Part shown: piece by piece, positions 28,492 through 32,032 of the stretch
How positions within the stretch are numbered: position 1 is the first letter of the stretch
Layout of the letters: each line of letters starts with the position of its first letter
Notes under the pieces: model-generated
Databases searched by the model: none
Told to the model about the DNA's origin: nothing
The model's input: the letters and a program-made list of their open reading frames with translations, nothing else
Source of the DNA: a virus
IMG/VR virus record: IMGVR_UViG_3300032229_000578
Coordinates: 1-32,032 of that record
DNA: 32,032 nucleotides
Reading direction: 5' to 3' (one strand)
Position numbers and translations under genes: made by a program

Positions 28492-28671
28492 TTTAGATTT
28501 CATCTTCTGAATGTAGGTGGCTTTTAATTTTTGTTGCCTTTCTACCACAGACTTTTTTACAAATTCTTTTTTACCAAACAAGATTTGGTTTTGTTTGGTT
28601 TTAATTACTTTGGACTTTAATGTTTTCAAAGCTTTTTCAATACCTTCTTTTTTTACATCTACTTTTAACAT
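28483..28671 (-). CDS. rpsU: ribosomal protein bS21
   Basis: 62 residues from MLKVDVKKEGIEKALKTLKS. The layout matches bS21: short beta start, helix, a Lys/Arg-rich middle with LFGKKEFVKKSVVERQQKLK, then the C-terminal helix ATYIQKMKSKLD, at the usual Bacteroidota length. bS21 binds the 30S platform next to the anti-Shine-Dalgarno and influences initiation. Phage-encoded bS21 has been reported from large phages. It is the only gene on the - strand within the head block, with its own GATATTTG element before the ATG. A frame extending upstream to 28812 is rejected because it lacks bS21 similarity. Confidence 0.85.
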   Translation of the reverse strand: MLKVDVKKEGIEKALKTLKSKVIKTKQNQILFGKKEFVKKSVVERQQKLKATYIQKMKSKLD

Positions 28672-28769
28672 ATAATACAAATATCTTAATATTTCTGAAA
28701 GTTTTTGACAATGGACATAAATTTTGTTATTTTTTAACAAACAAATAAACATTGACAATATGAAACTTA
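28672..28769. promoter_or_regulatory. divergent intergenic region bS21 / 28770 gene
   Basis: On the - strand GATATTTG, one base off TAnnTTTG, lies eight bases before the bS21 ATG. On the + strand TTGACA (28705-28710) with an AT-rich -10-like TATTTT 17 bp later may serve the next gene. No RTATTTATA motif is present, so both genes may not follow the late programme. Confidence 0.4.
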
Positions 28770-29201
28770 ATGAAAAAGGGAAAAAGTGTAAAGTTAAATC
28801 TCTACAATCCAATTAAATCGGTGTATGGTACGGTAGATTCTAAAAATTTGAAATCACTATACATAAACATACAATCATGGGTAACCCCAAAATTTGAACA
28901 CGACAATTGGAACCGAGTTGTCTGTAATCTAAGTAGAGACATTAAACATTCGGTATATAACTCCATAAACACAGAATTATTCAAAGAACAAAGTATCGTT
29001 GATTTAGACCTCAGGACAAGTGGTATTTCACACGGAAAAAAGTCATTCTTAAATTTAGAGGTTAATTTATATACAACCCAAGAAATGGATTTCAAATCCC
29101 CCGAAATAAAAAATTCAGTAAAACAAATTATCAAAAACATATTCAAAGAGAACGTAATACAAAACAAATACTTTGAATTTTCCCCATCAAAAAACGATTA
29201 A
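28770..29201 (+). CDS. unknown protein beside bS21
   Basis: 143 residues starting MKKGKSVKLNLYNPIKSVYG. Alternating hydrophobic stretches (VVCNLSRDIKHSVYNSIN, SFLNLEVNLYTTQEMDF) suggest alpha/beta structure; no catalytic motif, signal peptide or membrane segment. An ATG at 28759 is in another frame and closes quickly. It lies between bS21 and the protease. I do not recognise it. Confidence 0.65.
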   Translation: MKKGKSVKLNLYNPIKSVYGTVDSKNLKSLYINIQSWVTPKFEHDNWNRVVCNLSRDIKHSVYNSINTELFKEQSIVDLDLRTSGISHGKKSFLNLEVNLYTTQEMDFKSPEIKNSVKQIIKNIFKENVIQNKYFEFSPSKND

Positions 29202-29224
29202 TATCAAAAAGATACTTGTAGCGT

Positions 29225-29233
29225 ATATTTATC
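29225..29233 (+). promoter_or_regulatory. late-type promoter motif ATATTTATC
   Basis: ATATTTATC ends 13 bases before the protease ATG. Confidence 0.5.
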
Positions 29234-29246
29234 TTAAAAAGAATTC

Positions 29247-29969
29247 ATGAAACAATTAAGAATATTAGAGGCGAACGAAGTAGGTCATGGGATATTGATT
29301 GAAACAGATGCGGGTTGGGTGTCCCCAAAAGATATTCGTAATGCCGAGATGTTAAGAGAAGCAAAAGAATTAGATTACAGAAATCCTTTTGAGTTTTACG
29401 CGGTATTACAGAAATACGATACTCCAAATAGAAACGGAAGATTTTATCCTGAGAGAATCTTGAAGAGAGAAGCCGAGAACTATAAAAAGGCAATCGCTAA
29501 AGGTTTATCAACTTCAGAACTTAATCACCCTGAGTCATCTTTAATTGACTTAGATAGGGTATCTCATATCATCACAGATATTTGGTGGGATAAAAATATC
29601 TTGATGGGTAAACTTAAATTGTTAACATCACCAGGATTTCATGAAAGAGGTATTGTTTCTACTAAAGGAGACCAAGCGGCTAACTTAATGAGACAAGGTG
29701 TTACTATGGGAGTTTCTTCAAGAGGTGTGGGTTCACTTAAAAAGGTTGGTGAAAGAAATGAAGTACAAGACGATTTTGAATTAATTTGTTTTGACTTGGT
29801 TTCATCTCCATCAACACCAGGAGCTTATTTGTTTAGTAATCCTAACGATAGAGACAAATACGAAGAAAATTTAGAAGAAGAAAAAAAATACAAATCACCT
29901 GAAAATTCGGAATTTCAAGCTAAAGGAGTTGACTTAATGAGAAAATTAACCGATTATTTGGGAAAATAA
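29247..29969 (+). CDS. prohead core protease, T4 gp21-like
   Basis: 240 residues. NRNGRFYPERIL (about 52-63) and LSTSELNHPESSLIDLDRVS (about 87-106, with the catalytic His in ELNHP) are followed by MGVSSRGVG (about 152-160, with the Ser nucleophile) and an acid-containing DDFELICFDLVSSP. This is the order in gp21/U9-type prohead proteases of the herpesvirus-protease fold. It would cleave scaffold and capsid N-termini inside the prohead. The first 40 residues may be the self-cleaved propeptide. Confidence 0.92.
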   Translation: MKQLRILEANEVGHGILIETDAGWVSPKDIRNAEMLREAKELDYRNPFEFYAVLQKYDTPNRNGRFYPERILKREAENYKKAIAKGLSTSELNHPESSLIDLDRVSHIITDIWWDKNILMGKLKLLTSPGFHERGIVSTKGDQAANLMRQGVTMGVSSRGVGSLKKVGERNEVQDDFELICFDLVSSPSTPGAYLFSNPNDRDKYEENLEEEKKYKSPENSEFQAKGVDLMRKLTDYLGK

Positions 29970-29975
29970 TAAATT

Positions 29976-30185
29976 ATGGACGAAAAATATTTTGTAGCAA
30001 AAATTCAGTATGACTTACCTGATGAGAACACAGGTAAAATCAAAAAAATTAGAGAAGAGAAACTTGTTAAAGGGTTTTCAGTAACTGACGTAGAAGCTAA
30101 GGTTACCGAAAAATACCAAGGGTTCTCAAATGATTGGAGAATCACAGCAGTCTCTGAAAGTAAAATTGATGAGGTTATCGAATAA
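29976..30185 (+). CDS. small DUF4494-like protein
   Basis: 69 residues: KYFVAKIQYDLPDENTGKIK, REEKLVKGFSVTDVEAKVTE, then WRITAVSESKIDEVIE. The arrangement of a strand, a K..E..LV turn, a helix with EA/EAK and a final I..V..S strand fits the DUF4494 family, common in Bacteroidota and their phages. The function is unknown. It follows the protease after six bases and ends the unit before a terminator. Confidence 0.7.
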   Translation: MDEKYFVAKIQYDLPDENTGKIKKIREEKLVKGFSVTDVEAKVTEKYQGFSNDWRITAVSESKIDEVIE

Positions 30186-30204
30186 CTTATCTTAAAAAAA
30201 TTAA

Positions 30205-30238
30205 AAGTAAAAGTGGTCTTTGGACCACTTTTTTTTTG
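30205..30238 (+). terminator. rho-independent terminator
   Basis: AAGTGGTC-TTTG-GACCACTT (30211-30230) with a T tail, 25 bases after the stop. It separates the protease unit from the scaffold and capsid unit. Confidence 0.9.
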
Positions 30239-30245
30239 CCCTGAA

Positions 30246-30254
30246 ATATTTATT
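30246..30254 (+). promoter_or_regulatory. late-type promoter motif ATATTTATT
   Basis: First of two such motifs (the second at 30322) between the terminator and the scaffold gene; a doubled site would suit strong expression of scaffold and capsid. Confidence 0.45.
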
Positions 30255-30321
30255 AACATATTACTTAAATGTAATAAAAATAATAAAACTACTGAAAGAT
30301 GATATTTTTCATCTTTTGGTA

Positions 30322-30330
30322 ATATTTATA
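30322..30330 (+). promoter_or_regulatory. late-type promoter motif ATATTTATA
   Basis: ATATTTATA ends 21 bases before the scaffold ATG. Confidence 0.55.
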
Positions 30331-30351
30331 TTGTAAAAATAATAGATTTTC

Positions 30352-31890
30352 ATGAAAGAAAATAAAACTTTAGTTCAAGAGGCTCTCATTCAAATGAAAC
30401 AAGTTGAAGATGTCATAGCCGAAAATGCAAAAGGAATACTTGCTTCAACAATGAAGGAAGAAATCAACCAATTAGTAAAAGAATCTCTTTCCGAGCAAGA
30501 TGAAGAAGATGAGATTGACTTAGATGCAGACGTTAATGCGGATGCTGATAACGATGAAGTTGAAATGGATATGAACATGGGTATGGATTCAGACGTAGAG
30601 GACATGGACTCTGACGATGAAGACATGGATATGGGTTTTGACATGGATATGGATTCAGAAGAAAGTCCAATCGATTTAACTGGTGCTTCTGACGAGGAAA
30701 TCTTGAAAGTATTCAAAGCAATGGGTGAAGATGACGGAATCATTGTAAAAAAAGATGGTGATAGCGTTCATTTAACTGATGATGATGCTGACGTAGAATA
30801 TCTTGTTAAGCTTGGTGAGTCTGAATACGACGACGAATTAATGGAAGACGACGACGAAATGAATTACAACGAAAAGGATGATGTAAATTCAGTAATTGAC
30901 GCTATTTTTTCTGACGGTAATATAGATGAAGGTGATTCATCTGAATTTGACTTAGATGATGAAAGTGTTGTTTACGAAATTACGTTAGACGAAGAGGACG
31001 ACATGGAAGACTTAGACGAAATGGAAGACTTAGACGAAATGGAAGACTTAGACGAAATGGACGATTTAACAAATGAAACTTACAAACCTAAAGGTGTTGG
31101 AATTGGCTCAGGGCCTAAATTCTCTTACAAAGATAAAGCTAAAGGCGGATTCAATGAAAAGAAAAAAGAAGGACCTAAATCAGTTGGTACTGGTAAAGCA
31201 AAATTCGAATACAAAAAAGGTGAAAATATGGAAGGTAAATCCAAAACTGTTAAAGCAGAAACTAAAGAAGGTGATTACGGAATGAATAAGGGTGACAAAT
31301 CTAAAACTCATAAGGGTGACAAAGATTACACTACTAAAAAAGGTGACACTTTGAAAAGAAAAGCTTTTGAAAAAGAAGAAACTAAAGAAGCTGCTAGAAC
31401 ATACGGAATGGGTTCCAAAGAAGGTAGAGGATTAAGAAAAGGTATCACTAATAACAGAAATTACAATTATGGTAATAGTGGTGTTAAAGTTGAATCTACT
31501 CAAGAAGAAGTTAGAATGTTGAGAGAAAAGAATGAAGAATATAGAAAAGCTTTAAATGTGTTTAGAGAAAAACTTAACGAAGTTGCAATCTTTAACTCAA
31601 ACTTAGCTTACGCAACTAGATTGTTCACTGAACACTCAACTACTAAAAAAGAAAAATTAAATATCCTTAGAAGATTTGACGATGTTGAAACTTTAAAAGA
31701 ATCTAAAAATCTTTATAAGTCAATCAAAGATGAATTGAATAAGGTAGAAACAAAATCAATAAACGAATCAGTTGGTGAAAAACTAAACAAAACAGTAACT
31801 ACAGGTTCGTCTACAACATTGATTGAATCAAAAACTTATGAAAATCCACAATTCTTAAGAATGAAAGATTTGATGGGTAAAATTGGTTAA
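30352..31890 (+). CDS. acidic scaffold-like prohead core protein
   Basis: 512 residues. A helical start (KTLVQEALIQMKQVEDVIAE) is followed by about 200 residues dominated by Asp, Glu and Met with an MEDLDE repeat, a Lys/Gly-rich segment (about 245-370) and a C-terminal coiled coil (EVRMLREKNEEYRKALNVFR .. NSNLAYATRLF). The coiled coil and its place between protease and capsid match T4 gp22 scaffold; T4 gp22 is shorter (269) and less acidic. It is expected to form the prohead core and be degraded by the protease. Very uneven charge along the chain is its main oddity. Confidence 0.75.
   Translation: MKENKTLVQEALIQMKQVEDVIAENAKGILASTMKEEINQLVKESLSEQDEEDEIDLDADVNADADNDEVEMDMNMGMDSDVEDMDSDDEDMDMGFDMDMDSEESPIDLTGASDEEILKVFKAMGEDDGIIVKKDGDSVHLTDDDADVEYLVKLGESEYDDELMEDDDEMNYNEKDDVNSVIDAIFSDGNIDEGDSSEFDLDDESVVYEITLDEEDDMEDLDEMEDLDEMEDLDEMDDLTNETYKPKGVGIGSGPKFSYKDKAKGGFNEKKKEGPKSVGTGKAKFEYKKGENMEGKSKTVKAETKEGDYGMNKGDKSKTHKGDKDYTTKKGDTLKRKAFEKEETKEAARTYGMGSKEGRGLRKGITNNRNYNYGNSGVKVESTQEEVRMLREKNEEYRKALNVFREKLNEVAIFNSNLAYATRLFTEHSTTKKEKLNILRRFDDVETLKESKNLYKSIKDELNKVETKSINESVGEKLNKTVTTGSSTTLIESKTYENPQFLRMKDLMGKIG
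31003..31056 (+). repeat. 18-bp tandem repeat, three copies
   Basis: ATGGAAGACTTAGACGAA is repeated exactly three times (31003, 31021, 31039), encoding MEDLDE in the scaffold protein. Perfect identity points to recent expansion. Confidence 0.9.
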
Positions 31891-31933
31891 AAAATAAAAA
31901 TAAAATAAACTTAAAAACAAAACAAATACTAAA

Positions 31934-32032
31934 ATGGGAGCATTATTAGAATCAGGTCTTGTTGGTAACATCGGTCTTAAGCACCTTAAAGTTATCAAAG
32001 AAGATACAATCAACAAATGGGACAAATTAGGA
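31934..32032 (+). CDS. probable major capsid protein, T4 gp23-like (partial)
   Basis: Only the first 33 codons are in the window: MGALLESGLVGNIGLKHLKV, then IKEDTINKWDKLG. The call rests mainly on position after protease and scaffold, and on NKW, which also occurs near the start of T4 gp23. The fold and the cleavage site cannot be checked here. Confidence 0.6.
   Translation, partial: MGALLESGLVGNIGLKHLKVIKEDTINKWDKLG

Noticed and set aside
28672-28812. N-terminal extension of bS21
   Set aside because: The added residues are hydrophobic and unlike bS21, whose normal start is the ATG at 28671.
14973-32032. Recoding of a stop codon, as in Lak-type phages
   Set aside because: The main genes are full length in the standard code and no tRNA with a clear suppressor anticodon was found.

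Overview
The window looks like part of a large T4-like myovirus genome that infects a member of the Bacteroidota. The T4-like part is clear: terminase large subunit, portal, prohead protease, an acidic scaffold-like protein and the first codons of a probable major capsid protein lie in T4-like order at 24116-32032. The host inference rests on several promoters of the form TTTG-N19/20-TAnnTTTG (at 1742, 9511, 11889 and 13760), on the lack of Shine-Dalgarno sequences, on rRNA-leader-like GTTCTTTGA motifs before stable RNAs, and on small proteins of Bacteroidota or Bacteroidota-phage type. The DNA is AT-rich and uses the standard genetic code (stops are mainly TAA).

Region 1 (84-6063) is a stable-RNA array of about 6 kb on the + strand. 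It holds sixteen tRNAs with readable anticodons: Leu, Val, Glu, Phe, His, Ser(UGA), Ile(GAU), Lys, Cys, Trp, Tyr, Gln, Arg, Met, Ile(UAU) and Ser(GCU). Mixed with these, mainly at 690-4267, are about a dozen tRNA-like elements. They keep a paired acceptor stem (mostly AGTCAGG/CCTGACT), a T-arm and often a D-arm, but carry unrelated middles of 20 to 110 nt in place of a normal anticodon arm. A second family (four copies, 1962-3766) also has constant ends and variable middles, and a third forms long-range stems TTGATAG/CTATCAA. A gene-free, highly structured stretch at 4608-5130 may be one large ncRNA. Two small CDSs sit inside the array.

Region 2 (6142-9806) has a small lipoprotein, a cell-wall peptidase on the - strand, a tight - strand operon (two HAD phosphatases, an RmlC-like epimerase, a PspC protein and a short peptide) and a small + strand membrane protein.

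Region 3 (9803-17585) concerns translation rescue and proteolysis. A complete tmRNA gene (11385-11784, - strand) with G3-U acceptor pair, tag ending VAA and stop-codon hairpin is flanked by two divergent paralogues of unknown function. An M20-type aminopeptidase, a small zinc-ribbon protein and a ClpC-like AAA+ unfoldase follow. The unfoldase is divergent from a UVR-motif (McsA-like) protein, with two TGACA-N3-TGTCA palindromes between them.

Region 4 (17631-32032) is the morphogenesis block: small proteins (one KTSC domain), a nucleotidyltransferase-fold protein, a Thr/Pro-rich surface protein, four structural proteins of unknown role, terminase, portal, core protein, a phage-encoded ribosomal protein bS21 (opposite strand), protease, a small DUF4494-like protein, scaffold and capsid start. 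Many of these transcription units are preceded by RTATTTATA, a putative phage late promoter that is the reverse complement of the T4 late box TATAAATA.

Together, the tRNAs, tmRNA, bS21 and Clp/UVR pair suggest a phage that invests heavily in modifying translation and protein turnover. The shell-and-variable-middle RNA array is the part I cannot match to anything known.
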